Assembly (NCBI GenBank): GCA_031181145.1 | Contig: JAPSLB010000019.1 | Coordinates: 1-64,000, forward strand | DNA: 64,000 bases | Direction of reading: 5' to 3' | From: Microvirga sp. | GTDB taxonomy: Bacteria; Pseudomonadota; Alphaproteobacteria; Rhizobiales; Beijerinckiaceae | In this document: in pieces, positions 35,849 through 46,831 of the stretch | Position numbering within the stretch: the first letter of the stretch is position 1 | Layout of the letters: each line of letters starts with the position of its first letter | Made by a program: the position numbers and the translations under genes | Notes under the pieces: model-generated | Databases searched by the model: none | Seen by the model: the letters and a program-made list of their open reading frames with translations, nothing else | Told to the model about the DNA's origin: nothing

Positions 35849-38800
35849 GCAAGCTGGATGCTCTCTTGGAGCGCATGGCCGACCTGGTCGGCCTTTCGTT
35901 GGACTATGCGGATGCTTTTGGGCGAAGCATCGAGACCAGCCCGGAGACCCGCAATGCCATTCTCGCGGCCCTCGGTCTCGGCATCGCTTCGGAAAGGGAG
36001 GCTCAGGAAAGCCTCTCGCGCCTTGAAAAGCTCAAAGCCGGTCTTCTCCCGGCCGTCGTTCCGATTCCGTCAAACCGCCCGGCGGCCGTGGCGCTGCGCG
36101 GGAAGGCAGCGCCGCTCGATTGGACCATCGTTGAAGAGAACGGCACAAGACATGAAGGGAGATCGACCGGGGAAGGGACCGAGCTCAAACTCCCTGCCCT
36201 GCCTATGGGCTATCATTGTCTCACGCTCGGTGAGCTCGAAGCCGTGCTCATCGCCGCCCCCGAAAGCTGCTGGCAACCTGAAGCTATGCAGGGCGAACAC
36301 CGGCTATGGGGCATGGCCACCCAGATCTACTCCCTTCGCTCAGAGCGCGACCTGGGCATCGGCGATTACTCGGACGCGGCGCTCCTGGCGGAGAAGGTCG
36401 GCGCTTTAGGAGGGTCCTTTCTGGGCCTCAGTCCGGTTCATGCCCTTTTCTCCGCCGACCGCACGAAGATTTCACCCTACTCACCCTCTTCGCGGCTTTT
36501 TCTGGAAGCCCTCTACATCGACCCTACCGTCGTGGAAGGTTTCGCCGGGAGCGACGCCGAGAAGGTTTTCGGCAGCCCGGAAATTCAGGAGCGGTTGTCG
36601 CGCCTCCAGAGCGCTCAATTCATCGACTATGCCGAAGCATGGTCCATCAAGCGCTCCATCCTCGACGTCTTGTGGAAACACTACCAGGCGTCCGGCGAGC
36701 AGGGAGCCCTCGAGACCTTCCGTCGCGACGGCGGACAGGCCCTGGAGGCGCACGCCACCTTCGAGGCCCTCTCGGAGCATTTCCGTGAGCAAGGCTGCGC
36801 ATGGATCGGGGAGTGGCCTGAGGCCTACCGGGATATCGGAACTGCAGAGGTCAACCGCTTCCGTTCCGAGCACAAGGAACGCATCGCCTTTCATGTGTGG
36901 CTACAATGGCTTGCCGATCAACAGCTGGCGAGAGCCGCGGAACGCGCGCGGGCAGCCGGCCTGACGATCGGCCTTTACCGCGATCTCGCCGTCGGCGCCG
37001 ACGGGGGCGGCTCGGAAATCTGGGCGACGCCTGAGCGATTTGCTCCCGGGCTCGCCATCGGCGCGCCTCCTGATCCCCTGGGCCCGCAAGGCCAGAACTG
37101 GGGTCTGCCGCCCTTCAATCCTCTCACGCTGGAAGAGCAGGGTTTGGCGGCCTTTCGGGATCTGGTCGCGGCGAATATGCGGCATGCGGGTGCGATCCGC
37201 ATCGATCACGCGTTCCAGCTTCAGCGCCTCTTTCTCATTCCCTCGGGGGCACCGGCCTCGCAGGGCGCCTATGTTGACTATCCCTTCGAGGCGATGCTCG
37301 CGGTTCTGCGCGTGGAAAGCCACCGCGCACACTGCCTTGTTATCGCCGAGGATCTCGGAACGGCTCCCGAAGGGTTCTCGGACGCCATCATGACGTCCGG
37401 CGTGCTCAGCTACCGTGTGCTTCCCTTCGAGCGCGAGGAGGCTTCGTTCAAGAAACCTGACGAGTATCCACGTTCGGCGCTCGCCGTTCTCACGACGCAT
37501 GATCTCCCGACATTCCGCGGCTGGTGGCGGGGACTGGACATCGATCTGCGCCAGACGCTCGGCGTGTTCGACCTGGCGACCGCCGCCACAGAGCATACGG
37601 CACGCGAGGCGGACAAGCGGTCCTTCGTAGAGGCTCTCCATCAAGAAGGTCTGCTCCCTGCTATCACTACGCCGAGCGAACCTCCCCTCGAAGAAGCAGT
37701 GCGTTATCTCGCCCGCACCGCATGCACTCTCACGGCCCTGCAGGTAGAGGATGCCTCCGGGGAGTTGAATCAGCCCAACATGCCAGGCATGGATGCAGGC
37801 CACCCCAATTGGCGCCGGCGTCTTTCCAAAACGATTGAATCAATGGCTGCCCCCGGAAGCCTCATGGCGAAGCTGTCCGTCGCCATGACGGAAGAAGGCC
37901 GGAATGGTCACGCCCGCAGAAACCGCCTCGCCTCGCCTCCTCCTCGCGCCACTTACCGGCTGCAATTTCACAAGAACTTCACCTTCGACGACGCTGCCAA
38001 GATCGTGCCGTATCTGGCGAGGCTGGGCATCAGCCACGTCTACTCGTCGCCTATCCACATGGCGAGCCCAGGCTCCATGCATGGCTACGACATCGCGGAT
38101 CATTCCACGATCAACCCTGAACTCGGAGGGGAAGAGGGCTTTCGCCGCCTCTCGGATGCTTTGGCCGCCTATGGTCTGAAACTCTTGCTTGATATCGTGC
38201 CCAATCACATGGGCGTAGGCGGTCGGACGAATGGCTGGTGGCTGTCCGTTCTCGAATGGGGCCGGCTGTCGCCGGTTGCGGATGCCTTCGACATCGATTG
38301 GGAGCGTCGGGGTGCGCAAGGCAAGCTCATCGTTCCCGTACTCGGGAGCCTTTATGGCGAGGCTCTGGAGAAGGGTGAGCTGCAGGTGAAGTTCGATGAG
38401 GCGGACGGGAGCTTCAGCGTCTGGCACTGGGAGCATCGGCTCCCAATCTGCCCGGCGTCGTATCCCCTGGTGCTCGACCTGGCCCTGGCGGCGTTCGACG
38501 ACAGGGCGAAGGCCGGCGAGTTGCTCGCGCTTACGGAGCGCCTGCGTGCCCTGAACGGGCAGGAGCTGTCGGGACCCCATTCCGCATTGCCGGGAACGGG
38601 AGAGAGGCTGAAACGGCAATTGGCGGACATCGTCGCCACTCATCCCTCCTCCCGGAAAGCCATCGACCGTGCGCTCGCTGCGATCAATGGCACGAAAGGT
38701 CAGCCCGAGAGCTTCAACATTCTGCACCGCCTCATCGAGGCTCAAGCCTACCGGCCGGCTTATTGGCGGGTCGCGTCGAGCGACATCAACTATCGTCGCT

Positions 38801-40701
38801 TCTTTGACATCAACACTCTTGCGGGCCTTCGCGTGGAGATCCCCGAAATCTTCGAATACACGCACGACCTGATCGTCCGACTCGTGAATGAAGGGCGGGT
38901 TCACGGCCTGCGGATCGATCATATCGACGGCCTTGCGGACCCGGAAGGTTATGCCCGCGCCCTGCAGCGAAAGGTGGGACCCGGTTTCTATGTGGTTGTG
39001 GAGAAGATTCTGGAGCCGGGCGAAAAGCTCCGAGTGTGGCCTGTTGCCGGGACGACCGGATACGATGCACTCAACCAGATCGACGGAGTCCTGGTCAATC
39101 AAGCGGCAGGCGAGGCTTTCGAGCGCATTTACCGGGAAGCCTCGGGCGTCTCGGACGATTACGACGATCTGTTGAAACAGGCGAAGATCGAGATCACCCA
39201 AGGTAATTTTGCCAGCGAACTTGAGGCCTTGGTCTCTGACATCAAGGCGATAGCGGACTCGGACCGCCGCACGCGGGACTACACGGCCTATGCGCTTCGC
39301 CGAGCCTTGGTAGAGATCATCGCTGTGTTCCCGGTCTACCGCAGCTATCTCGACGACGGTGCGCCTGCTCCTGCGGATGTCCGGCTGATCAGCAATGCCG
39401 TCGATTCGGCGAAGCGGTCCAGCACGCTGCCCGACACGAGCGTGCATGATTTCGTGGCAGGCGCGCTTCTCGGGAGGGCAGACATCGCCGCCCCTGCGGA
39501 TATACGCCGCTTCCGCCGACGTTTCCAACAGCTGACCGGACCTGTCATGGCCAAGAGCTTGGAGGACACGCTGTTCTATCGTTATGGTCGCCTCATAGCC
39601 CTGAACGAGGTCGGCGGAGATCCGGGTCATTTCGGCCTCCCGCTGCAGGCCTTTCACGAAAACAACGCCGACAGAGCACACGACTGGCCTCATGCCATGA
39701 TCGCCACGGCCACCCACGACACGAAACGTGGCGAGGACGCCCGGTCCCGCCTGATCGCGCTTTCCGAGATGCCGGAGATATGGGAAGAAGCCCTGAAGCT
39801 CTGGCGCGAAACCATCTCTCCCTATCTCTCGGACGTGAATGGCGCGCCTGCTCCGGATGCCAACGATCAGGTGATCCTGCTTCAGTCGCTTCTCGGTGCT
39901 TGGCCGCTGGAGCTGATCGACACGGACGACAGCCAGCAGCTGCACTCCTTCCACGACCGCATGAGGGGTTACCTCACGAAAGCTCTTCGCGAGGCGAAAC
40001 GGAAAACGAGCTGGATCAATCCCGACGAGCGCTATGAGGAAGCGGCGCTCGATCTTCTGCAGATCGTGCTCGATCCAAAGAGCAAAATTCTCGAACGCCT
40101 CCGGCCTCTTGCCCGGCGCATATCCGTACTCGGCATGCTCAACGCCCTCTCCCGCACCATTCTGAAAATGACGGTGCCGGGCGTGCCCGACATCTATCAA
40201 GGAACGGAGTTCTGGGACTTCTCTCTGGTCGATCCCGACAACCGGCGCTCCGTCGAGTACGAGGCACGGGCGAGATCCCTCGATGATGAGGTTTCTCCGG
40301 AAGCATTGCTGACCCATTGGCAGGATGGGCACATCAAGCAGCGCGTGATTGCGCGCCTCTTGCAGGACCGCGCCGACGCTCCCGCGCTCTATGGCCACGG
40401 CGGTTATCGTCCCCTGCCGGTCGAAGGCGGACGTGCCTCCCATGCCATCGCCTTCCAGAGGCAGCATGGAGAGGACAGGCTCGCAGTGATCGTCCCACGC
40501 TTCTGGAGCAGCCTTGTCGACCCAGATCGCCTGCAATTCGATCCGGCGGTTTGGCAGGATACGAGCGCCGCGCTGCCTGAGGGCCGCTGGCGGAATGTGA
40601 TAACGGGCCAGTCGGTTGAGACCGGTCCAGTAAGACTGGTTATAGGCGAGATCCTGACGCCATTTCCTTTTGCCGTTCTCAGGTCTGCAAGGAAGAGGTG
40701 A
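35845..40701 (+). CDS. malQ-treY: fused 4-alpha-glucanotransferase (MalQ) and malto-oligosyltrehalose synthase (TreY)
   Basis: 1618-residue single chain. The MalQ part (about 1-685, GH77) has RIDHAF with nucleophile Asp454, IAEDLG with Glu502, and TTHDLPTFRGWW with Asp553. A short linker near 685-700 leads to TreY (about 702-1618, GH13), starting ATYRLQFHKNFTF, with catalytic LRIDHIDGLADPEGY (Asp1025), VVEKILEPGE, and THDTKRGEDAR. MalQ disproportionates maltodextrins into longer chains and TreY turns their reducing end into an alpha,alpha-1,1 linkage for TreZ. The reading frame is continuous through the junction. It is coupled to treZ by ATGA. Confidence 0.93.
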   Translation: MSKLDALLERMADLVGLSLDYADAFGRSIETSPETRNAILAALGLGIASEREAQESLSRLEKLKAGLLPAVVPIPSNRPAAVALRGKAAPLDWTIVEENGTRHEGRSTGEGTELKLPALPMGYHCLTLGELEAVLIAAPESCWQPEAMQGEHRLWGMATQIYSLRSERDLGIGDYSDAALLAEKVGALGGSFLGLSPVHALFSADRTKISPYSPSSRLFLEALYIDPTVVEGFAGSDAEKVFGSPEIQERLSRLQSAQFIDYAEAWSIKRSILDVLWKHYQASGEQGALETFRRDGGQALEAHATFEALSEHFREQGCAWIGEWPEAYRDIGTAEVNRFRSEHKERIAFHVWLQWLADQQLARAAERARAAGLTIGLYRDLAVGADGGGSEIWATPERFAPGLAIGAPPDPLGPQGQNWGLPPFNPLTLEEQGLAAFRDLVAANMRHAGAIRIDHAFQLQRLFLIPSGAPASQGAYVDYPFEAMLAVLRVESHRAHCLVIAEDLGTAPEGFSDAIMTSGVLSYRVLPFEREEASFKKPDEYPRSALAVLTTHDLPTFRGWWRGLDIDLRQTLGVFDLATAATEHTAREADKRSFVEALHQEGLLPAITTPSEPPLEEAVRYLARTACTLTALQVEDASGELNQPNMPGMDAGHPNWRRRLSKTIESMAAPGSLMAKLSVAMTEEGRNGHARRNRLASPPPRATYRLQFHKNFTFDDAAKIVPYLARLGISHVYSSPIHMASPGSMHGYDIADHSTINPELGGEEGFRRLSDALAAYGLKLLLDIVPNHMGVGGRTNGWWLSVLEWGRLSPVADAFDIDWERRGAQGKLIVPVLGSLYGEALEKGELQVKFDEADGSFSVWHWEHRLPICPASYPLVLDLALAAFDDRAKAGELLALTERLRALNGQELSGPHSALPGTGERLKRQLADIVATHPSSRKAIDRALAAINGTKGQPESFNILHRLIEAQAYRPAYWRVASSDINYRRFFDINTLAGLRVEIPEIFEYTHDLIVRLVNEGRVHGLRIDHIDGLADPEGYARALQRKVGPGFYVVVEKILEPGEKLRVWPVAGTTGYDALNQIDGVLVNQAAGEAFERIYREASGVSDDYDDLLKQAKIEITQGNFASELEALVSDIKAIADSDRRTRDYTAYALRRALVEIIAVFPVYRSYLDDGAPAPADVRLISNAVDSAKRSSTLPDTSVHDFVAGALLGRADIAAPADIRRFRRRFQQLTGPVMAKSLEDTLFYRYGRLIALNEVGGDPGHFGLPLQAFHENNADRAHDWPHAMIATATHDTKRGEDARSRLIALSEMPEIWEEALKLWRETISPYLSDVNGAPAPDANDQVILLQSLLGAWPLELIDTDDSQQLHSFHDRMRGYLTKALREAKRKTSWINPDERYEEAALDLLQIVLDPKSKILERLRPLARRISVLGMLNALSRTILKMTVPGVPDIYQGTEFWDFSLVDPDNRRSVEYEARARSLDDEVSPEALLTHWQDGHIKQRVIARLLQDRADAPALYGHGGYRPLPVEGGRASHAIAFQRQHGEDRLAVIVPRFWSSLVDPDRLQFDPAVWQDTSAALPEGRWRNVITGQSVETGPVRLVIGEILTPFPFAVLRSARKR

Positions 40702-40841
40702 GCCAGCGCCGGGAGAGCCACCATCTCTACATCTCCCCGTCTGGTCGCTGAATTCGCCTGCCCCATAATGGGTCTCTCATGAAGCAGGAACGCTGCCCGA
40801 CATCATGTTCATGCAGCGTAAGGACAATAAGGGAATGCGGG

Positions 40842-43070
40842 ATGGCGCAGCGCAGGGGTGGATCGCAGAACGTGATGGAGCGTTCGGTTGAGCCGCAAAC
40901 GGTCGCCGACATCATCGCTTCGGGCGATCCGTTCGCGGTGCTTGGCCCCCACGAGGTCACGCCGGGAACCTGGGAAATCCGGGCGATCATTCCCGATGCA
41001 GACGGAATAACCCTGCTCGACCGTGACGGCCAGACCGTCCTTGCTCCCATGGAGAAGAGGCTTCCGGAGGGTTTGTTCGTCGGTGTTCTGAGCGCCTCCG
41101 AGCGGCCGGATTACCGGCTGCGGGTACAAAGACAGGGTCATGTCGAGATCCAGCACGATCCGTACAGCTTCGGCACATTCCTGTCCCATGACGATCTGAT
41201 GCAGATTCGGAACCCCGGCAGCGACGCAGCCTATACGAAGCTCGGCGCCCATCATCAGGATTTAGGCGGCATTCAAGGTTTCCTTTTCGCGGTCTGGGCT
41301 CCCAACGCACGCCGCGTGAGCGTTGTCGGCGAGTTCAACAATTGGGATGGCCGACGCCATCCTATGAGGCGGCGGCACGAGGGCGGCGTGTGGGAGCTCT
41401 TCATTCCCGATGTCACGGCGGGACAGCGTTATAAATTTGAAATCATCGGCCATCAGGGAGACCTGCTGGCATCGAAGGCGGACCCCATCGCCTTCGCGGC
41501 CGAGCAGCCTCCCGCGACCGCCTCCATTCTCAGGGGGAAACCAGCCTTCGATTGGCGGGACGGCGAATGGATGAAGTCCCGCAGCCGACAGGACCTGCGC
41601 AAGGCCCCTATGTCGATCTATGAATGCCATCTCGGTTCCTGGGCGCGTGTGCCGGAGGAAGCCAACCGCTATCTCACCTATCGCGAGCTCGCCGTCCGGC
41701 TTATCCCATATGTGAAGGATCTCGGTTTTACCCATATCGAGCTTTTGCCTGTCACCGAGTATCCCTTCGACGGGTCCTGGGGGTATCAGCCGATCTCCCT
41801 CTATGCACCGACGAGCCGCTTCGGAACTCCGGACGACTTCGCCGCCTTCGTCGAAGCCGCCCATGCCGCCGGGATCGGCATCATCCTCGATTGGGTTCCC
41901 GCGCATTTTCCGAATGACCCGCATGGCCTGAGCTATTTCGATGGCACACATCTCTACGAGCATGCGGATCCTCGTCTCGGCTTTCATCAGGATTGGGGCA
42001 CCCACATCTACAACTACGAGCGGCAGGAGGTCGCCACCTTTCTTGTGGCCAATGCGCGCTTCTGGCTCGAGCACTATCATCTCGACGGTTTGCGGGTCGA
42101 TGCGGTGGCCTCGATGCTCTATCTCGACTACTCCCGCAAGCCGGGCGAGTGGATCCCGAACCGCTACGGCGGCAACGAGAACCTGGGAGCCATCGATTTC
42201 CTGCGCCGGATGAACGAGGTGGCATATGCCGCCGCACCGGGTGCGATCACGATCGCTGAAGAATCGACTGCATGGCCGGGCGTGTCTCAACCGACCTATA
42301 CTGGCGGCTTGGGCTTCGGCTTCAAGTGGAACATGGGCTGGATGCATGACACCTTGCGCTACATCAGCAAGGACCCGGTCTTCCGCCGCTATCATCATCA
42401 CGACCTGACGTTCGGCCTGCTTTACGCCTTTTCGGAGAATTTCATCCTTCCTCTCAGTCACGACGAGGTTGTCCACGGAAAGGGATCGCTCATCCGCAAG
42501 ATGCCGGGCGACCGGTGGCAGCGCTTCGCCAATCTTCGTGCCTATTTCGGCTTCATGTGGGGACATCCCGGGAAGAAACTTCTGTTCATGGGCGGAGAAT
42601 TCGCGCAGGAGCAGGAATGGAACCACGACAACAGCCTCGACTGGCATCTGCTGAGCGATCCGGACCACAAAGGCGTTCAGACGCTGATCCGCGATCTCAA
42701 TCACGCCTACCGCTCGATCCCGGCGCTCCATGAGCTGGACTGCGAAGGGAGAGGATTCGAGTGGATCGTCCCGGACGACAGGGACAACTGCGTCATTGCG
42801 TGGCTGCGGCGCGGCGAGAATGAGGATTCTATTGCTGTGGTCGTCTCGAACTTCACGCCGGTTCCGCGGGAGGAGTATCGCATCGGCGTTCCAGCTCCGG
42901 GTTTCTACCGTGAGGCGGTGAATACGGATGCCTCCATCTACGGCGGAAGCAATGTGGGCAACCTTGGAGGAGCACTCGCCAAGGCGACACCAAGCCATGG
43001 TTTCGCGCATTCCCTTTGCCTTACACTTCCCCCCCTTGCCACACTCATTCTCACTCTCGAACGTGCTTGA
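40842..43070 (+). CDS. glgB: 1,4-alpha-glucan branching enzyme
   Basis: 742 residues, GH13. The N1 and CBM48 modules ([20 protein letters not shown]) precede the barrel with catalytic Asp in [15 protein letters not shown], Glu in [11 protein letters not shown], and Asp in [14 protein letters not shown]. It forms alpha-1,6 branches in glycogen. ATG 40842 was preferred because AAGGGA lies seven bases upstream; in-frame alternatives are 40779 and 40875. It follows treY by 140 bases and may have its own promoter. Confidence 0.95.
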   Translation: MAQRRGGSQNVMERSVEPQTVADIIASGDPFAVLGPHEVTPGTWEIRAIIPDADGITLLDRDGQTVLAPMEKRLPEGLFVGVLSASERPDYRLRVQRQGHVEIQHDPYSFGTFLSHDDLMQIRNPGSDAAYTKLGAHHQDLGGIQGFLFAVWAPNARRVSVVGEFNNWDGRRHPMRRRHEGGVWELFIPDVTAGQRYKFEIIGHQGDLLASKADPIAFAAEQPPATASILRGKPAFDWRDGEWMKSRSRQDLRKAPMSIYECHLGSWARVPEEANRYLTYRELAVRLIPYVKDLGFTHIELLPVTEYPFDGSWGYQPISLYAPTSRFGTPDDFAAFVEAAHAAGIGIILDWVPAHFPNDPHGLSYFDGTHLYEHADPRLGFHQDWGTHIYNYERQEVATFLVANARFWLEHYHLDGLRVDAVASMLYLDYSRKPGEWIPNRYGGNENLGAIDFLRRMNEVAYAAAPGAITIAEESTAWPGVSQPTYTGGLGFGFKWNMGWMHDTLRYISKDPVFRRYHHHDLTFGLLYAFSENFILPLSHDEVVHGKGSLIRKMPGDRWQRFANLRAYFGFMWGHPGKKLLFMGGEFAQEQEWNHDNSLDWHLLSDPDHKGVQTLIRDLNHAYRSIPALHELDCEGRGFEWIVPDDRDNCVIAWLRRGENEDSIAVVVSNFTPVPREEYRIGVPAPGFYREAVNTDASIYGGSNVGNLGGALAKATPSHGFAHSLCLTLPPLATLILTLERA

Positions 43071-43096
43071 TCAATCAAGCTATCACCAAGCTGGGC

Positions 43097-43121
43097 GGGA
43101 CTTCCTGCCTCTTTGCGCGTT
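43097..43121 (+). promoter_or_regulatory. candidate EcfG-type promoter of glgX
   Basis: GGGAC (43097-43101), 16-base spacer, CGTT (43118-43121): one mismatch (GGGAC for GGAAC) from the EcfG consensus, 40 bases before glgX. Confidence 0.35.
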
Positions 43122-43161
43122 GTTGAAGTGAACCGATCCTCTCCGCTTCCTGAGATCCGAG

Positions 43162-45369
43162 ATGAACGACAAAGTCGAAACCCGTGAAGCTACCTCAGCC
43201 GAGATCGTCGCACCAACCGTCCGGCGTACCTCCCGACTGCGGGAAGGACTACCCTATCCTCTAGGTGCGACGTGGGACGGCCTTGGCGTCAATTTCGCAC
43301 TCTTCTCCGCCAATGCCTCAAAGGTAGAGCTATGCCTTTTCGACTCCGACGGCAGGCGGGAACTGGAGAGGATTGAGCTTCCAGAATATACCGACGAGGT
43401 CTGGCACGGCTATCTGCCGGATGCCCGGCCCGGTACCATATATGGCTATCGTGTCTACGGACCTTATGAGCCCGACGCCGGACACCGGTTCAATCATAAC
43501 AAATTGCTCCTCGACCCGTACGGCAAGCAGATCATCGGCGACCTGAAATGGGATCCGGCTCTCTTCGGCTATACGGTAGGCTCGCCGGATGCCGATCTCT
43601 CCTTCGATGAACGCGATAGCGCTCCTTTCATGCCCAAGTGCCGTGTGATCGAATCGGCCTTCACCTGGGGCAATGAGCGCAGGCCGCAAATTCCATGGGA
43701 GCGCACGATCATCTACGAGGCGCATCTGCGGGGCTTCACCATGAAGCATCCCGCGGTGCCGAAGGAGATCCGCGGCACCTGCGCGGGTCTGATGCATCAT
43801 GAGGCGATCAACTACATTAAGAGCCTCGGCGTCACTGCCATCGAACTCCTGCCCATTCATGCCTTCGTGGACGACAGTTATCTCATCGAGAAAGGCCTGC
43901 GTAACTACTGGGGCTACAACACCATCGGGTTCTTTGCGCCCCAACCGCGCTATCTCGCGACTCCATTCGTGAACGAAGTGAAGGAAATGGTCAGCCATTT
44001 CCATGACGCGGGGATCGAGGTCATTCTCGACGTGGTTTACAATCACACGGCCGAGGGCAATGAACTAGGCCCGACGCTCTCGTTCAAGGGCATCGACAAC
44101 GCCTCATATTACCGCCTTGCTCCTGAACAGAGATACTATATCAACGACACGGGTACAGGAAACACGGTTAATCTCAGCCACTCCCGCGTCCTTCAGATGG
44201 TGACCGACAGCCTCCGCTATTGGGCACAGGAGGTTCGTGTCGATGGTTTTCGCTTCGATCTCGCCACCATTCTCGCTCGTGAGCCGCATGGCTTCGAGGA
44301 GGATGGTCGCTTTCTCGATGCGGTGCGGCAGGACCCGGCACTCAGCCGGGTCAAGCTGATCGCAGAACCTTGGGATTGCGGCCCAGGCGGCTACCAAGTC
44401 GGGCGCTTCTCGCCGGGTTGGGCCGAATGGAATGATCGCTATCGCGATACGGTGCGCGCGTATTGGAAGGGCGAGGACGGCAAGCTACCGGAGCTTGCAT
44501 CGCGTCTTACCGCTTCGGCGGACCTCTTCAACAAGCGAGGGCGAAAGCCGTGGGCATCCGTCAACTTCGTCACGGCCCATGACGGCTTCACGCTTCACGA
44601 TCTCGTATCGTACAACGACAAGCACAACGAGGCGAATGGCGAGGACAACAAGGACGGGCACGATCACAACCTGTCCTGGAACCATGGCGTTGAGGGTGAA
44701 ACGAACGACTCCGAAATCCGCGCCCTGCGCAACCGCCAGAAGCGCAACATCCTCGCAACGCTTCTCTTTTCCCAAGGCACCCCCATGCTGCTGGCCGGCG
44801 ACGAGTTCGGCCGGACACAAAAGGGCAACAACAACGCCTATGCCCAGGACAACGACATCTCCTGGATCGACTGGGAAGGTGTGGATGAGGACGGAGCCGA
44901 GCTTTTCGAGTTCACGCGCAAGCTGATCCAGCTGCGGCAGAACCTGCCGATTCTCCGGCGCGGCCGCTTTCTCTCTGGCATTTATAATGAGGAACTCGAC
45001 GTCAAGGACGTTACCTGGCTCACGCCGGCTGGCGACGAGATGACTCCCGAGCACTGGCAGGATCCTCATGCCCGCTGCATCAGCATTCTTCTGGATGGGC
45101 GCGCTCAGCCCACGGGTATTCGCAAACGCGGTACGGACGTCACCCTGCTCCTGATCCTGAATGCTCATCACGACGTGGTGAAATGCAAGCTTCCCGCCGT
45201 TACTGGCGGCCGGGCCTGGAGTTGCCTTGTGGACACGAACAAGCCGGAATTCTCATTCCCGACCCCGTTCAACTTCGGCAAGGACTATGCAGTGACTGGA
45301 CGCTCGCTCCTCCTGTTCCAGTTGCAGCCGGAGGAACATTCCAAGCATGACAGAAAGCGGAGCGCCTGA
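43162..45369 (+). CDS. glgX: glycogen debranching enzyme
   Basis: 735 residues, GH13 isoamylase/GlgX type. A CBM48 domain (GVNFALFSANASKVELCLFD) precedes the barrel with catalytic Asp in VDGFRFDLATIL, Glu in KLIAEPWDCGPGGYQ, and Asp in FVTAHDGFTLHDLVSYN. It cleaves alpha-1,6 branches of limit dextrins, releasing maltodextrins that MalQ, TreY and TreZ can use. It is convergent with glgA copy 2, 10 bases apart. Confidence 0.95.
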   Translation: MNDKVETREATSAEIVAPTVRRTSRLREGLPYPLGATWDGLGVNFALFSANASKVELCLFDSDGRRELERIELPEYTDEVWHGYLPDARPGTIYGYRVYGPYEPDAGHRFNHNKLLLDPYGKQIIGDLKWDPALFGYTVGSPDADLSFDERDSAPFMPKCRVIESAFTWGNERRPQIPWERTIIYEAHLRGFTMKHPAVPKEIRGTCAGLMHHEAINYIKSLGVTAIELLPIHAFVDDSYLIEKGLRNYWGYNTIGFFAPQPRYLATPFVNEVKEMVSHFHDAGIEVILDVVYNHTAEGNELGPTLSFKGIDNASYYRLAPEQRYYINDTGTGNTVNLSHSRVLQMVTDSLRYWAQEVRVDGFRFDLATILAREPHGFEEDGRFLDAVRQDPALSRVKLIAEPWDCGPGGYQVGRFSPGWAEWNDRYRDTVRAYWKGEDGKLPELASRLTASADLFNKRGRKPWASVNFVTAHDGFTLHDLVSYNDKHNEANGEDNKDGHDHNLSWNHGVEGETNDSEIRALRNRQKRNILATLLFSQGTPMLLAGDEFGRTQKGNNNAYAQDNDISWIDWEGVDEDGAELFEFTRKLIQLRQNLPILRRGRFLSGIYNEELDVKDVTWLTPAGDEMTPEHWQDPHARCISILLDGRAQPTGIRKRGTDVTLLLILNAHHDVVKCKLPAVTGGRAWSCLVDTNKPEFSFPTPFNFGKDYAVTGRSLLLFQLQPEEHSKHDRKRSA

Positions 45370-45379
45370 AGGGAGGACG

Positions 45380-46831
45380 TCAAGTCTCATCGAGACATGA
45401 GTGGTAGAGCTTCGCGTATCGTCGGGCGGGTCCGCTCCAGCCGACCTGCGCCGCCATGCCGTTCTGCTGCACCTGGCGCCAGCCCTCCCTGTCCGACCAG
45501 AGCATTTTTGCCCGATTGGCCGCGTCGAGAAGGCCGGTCAGGTTAACGGGCGAGAACTGAAAGCCGGTCGCGACCCCCGACGCGGTGGCCATTTCGTTCG
45601 CATCGATCACCGTATCGGCAAGACCGCCGACGCGAGAGACGATGGGTACGCTGCCATATCGCATCGCGCAGAGCTGCGTCAGGCCGCAAGGCTCGAAACG
45701 GGAGGGAACCAGTAATGCATCGCTGCCACCCTGAATGAGATGCGCAAGCTCCTCATCGTAGCCAAGAACGCAGCCGACCTGCCCGGGATAGACGATGGAC
45801 GCGGCCTGAAAACTCTCTTCGAGCATTCTTTCCCCTGCACCGAGTAAGGCAAGCTGCGCTCTGCCGCCAAGGAGCGACGGCAGGGCTGCGAGCACAAGGT
45901 CAAGCCCCTTCTGCTCGGAGAGCCGGCTCACTACTCCGAAGAGGAGCGTATCGGGATCCTCATCCAGCCCCAGTCGTGTTTGGAGGGCCGCCTTGTTCAC
46001 GCTGCGTTGCCCCAGAGCATCTCGGGTGAAGGTCGCAGCCAGCGCCTTGTCGGACGAAGGATCCCAGACGCTTTCATCAATTCCATTCAGGATACCGAAC
46101 ACATCCTTCGAACGGGATCGCAGAAGGCCGTCGAGTCCCATTCCACCTTCCGGCGTCTGGATCTCCTTTGCATAGGTCGGCGATACGGTCGTGATGCGAT
46201 CGGCAAGCCGCAACCCCGCTTTCAGAAAACCGATCTGGCCGTAATACTCGACTCCATCCATCGTGAAGGCGCCGGGCGGGAGGCCCAGCTCATAGAGAAG
46301 ATCCGCCGGGAAGACGCCTTGAAACGCAATGTTGTGGATCGTCATGACGGTGCCGGGACGCGGCACGTCACCGTAGTGCAGGTAGGCCGGTGCAAGGCCT
46401 GCCTGCCAGTCGTGAGCATGAACGATATCGGGAATGAATCCAGGCACCTCTCCCTGCCCGATGTCGGCTGCGATGCGTCCCAGCGCAGCAAAGCGCCTCG
46501 CATTGTCGGGCCAATCACGCCCGTCGGGTGTCAGATAGGGGGAGCCGGGACGGTCGTAGAGATGCGGAGCATCGAGGACGAAGAGTTCCACGTGATGAGC
46601 GGTCGCCGAGACGAGCCGCGCCGCTCCCCCGAAGAGATCGGGATATTCGCGAATGGTTTCGATGCGCTTTAAAGCCCTCATGACGGCCGGATAGCCTGGG
46701 AGGAGCGAGACGACCTTCACGCCCTCACGCGCCAGTGCGAAAGGAAGGGTTCCAGCAACATCGGCCAGGCCGCCTGTCTTAATAATGGGAAAGAGCTCCG
46801 AAGTGACGGACAATACACTCAGAGACTTCAT
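45380..46831 (-). CDS. glgA: glycogen synthase, copy 2
   Basis: 483 residues, canonical GT5 GlgA length. The N-terminal motif is [14 protein letters not shown], and the C-terminal motifs are [20 protein letters not shown] and [12 protein letters not shown]. It polymerises glucan from the ADP-glucose made by the upstream GlgC, whose stop it overlaps by 4 bases (ATGA). The conserved context with glgC marks it as the housekeeping copy, in contrast to the copy beside treZ. Confidence 0.95.
   Translation of the reverse strand: MKSLSVLSVTSELFPIIKTGGLADVAGTLPFALAREGVKVVSLLPGYPAVMRALKRIETIREYPDLFGGAARLVSATAHHVELFVLDAPHLYDRPGSPYLTPDGRDWPDNARRFAALGRIAADIGQGEVPGFIPDIVHAHDWQAGLAPAYLHYGDVPRPGTVMTIHNIAFQGVFPADLLYELGLPPGAFTMDGVEYYGQIGFLKAGLRLADRITTVSPTYAKEIQTPEGGMGLDGLLRSRSKDVFGILNGIDESVWDPSSDKALAATFTRDALGQRSVNKAALQTRLGLDEDPDTLLFGVVSRLSEQKGLDLVLAALPSLLGGRAQLALLGAGERMLEESFQAASIVYPGQVGCVLGYDEELAHLIQGGSDALLVPSRFEPCGLTQLCAMRYGSVPIVSRVGGLADTVIDANEMATASGVATGFQFSPVNLTGLLDAANRAKMLWSDREGWRQVQQNGMAAQVGWSGPARRYAKLYHSCLDET

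Noticed and set aside
37840-40536. Long open frame antisense to treY
   Set aside because: Its translation shows no recognisable domain, and the plus strand encodes a clear TreY. Long antisense frames are expected in GC-rich DNA.
40787-40815. EcfG promoter before glgB
   Set aside because: A GGAAC is present, but no GTT occurs at the required 16-17 base spacing.
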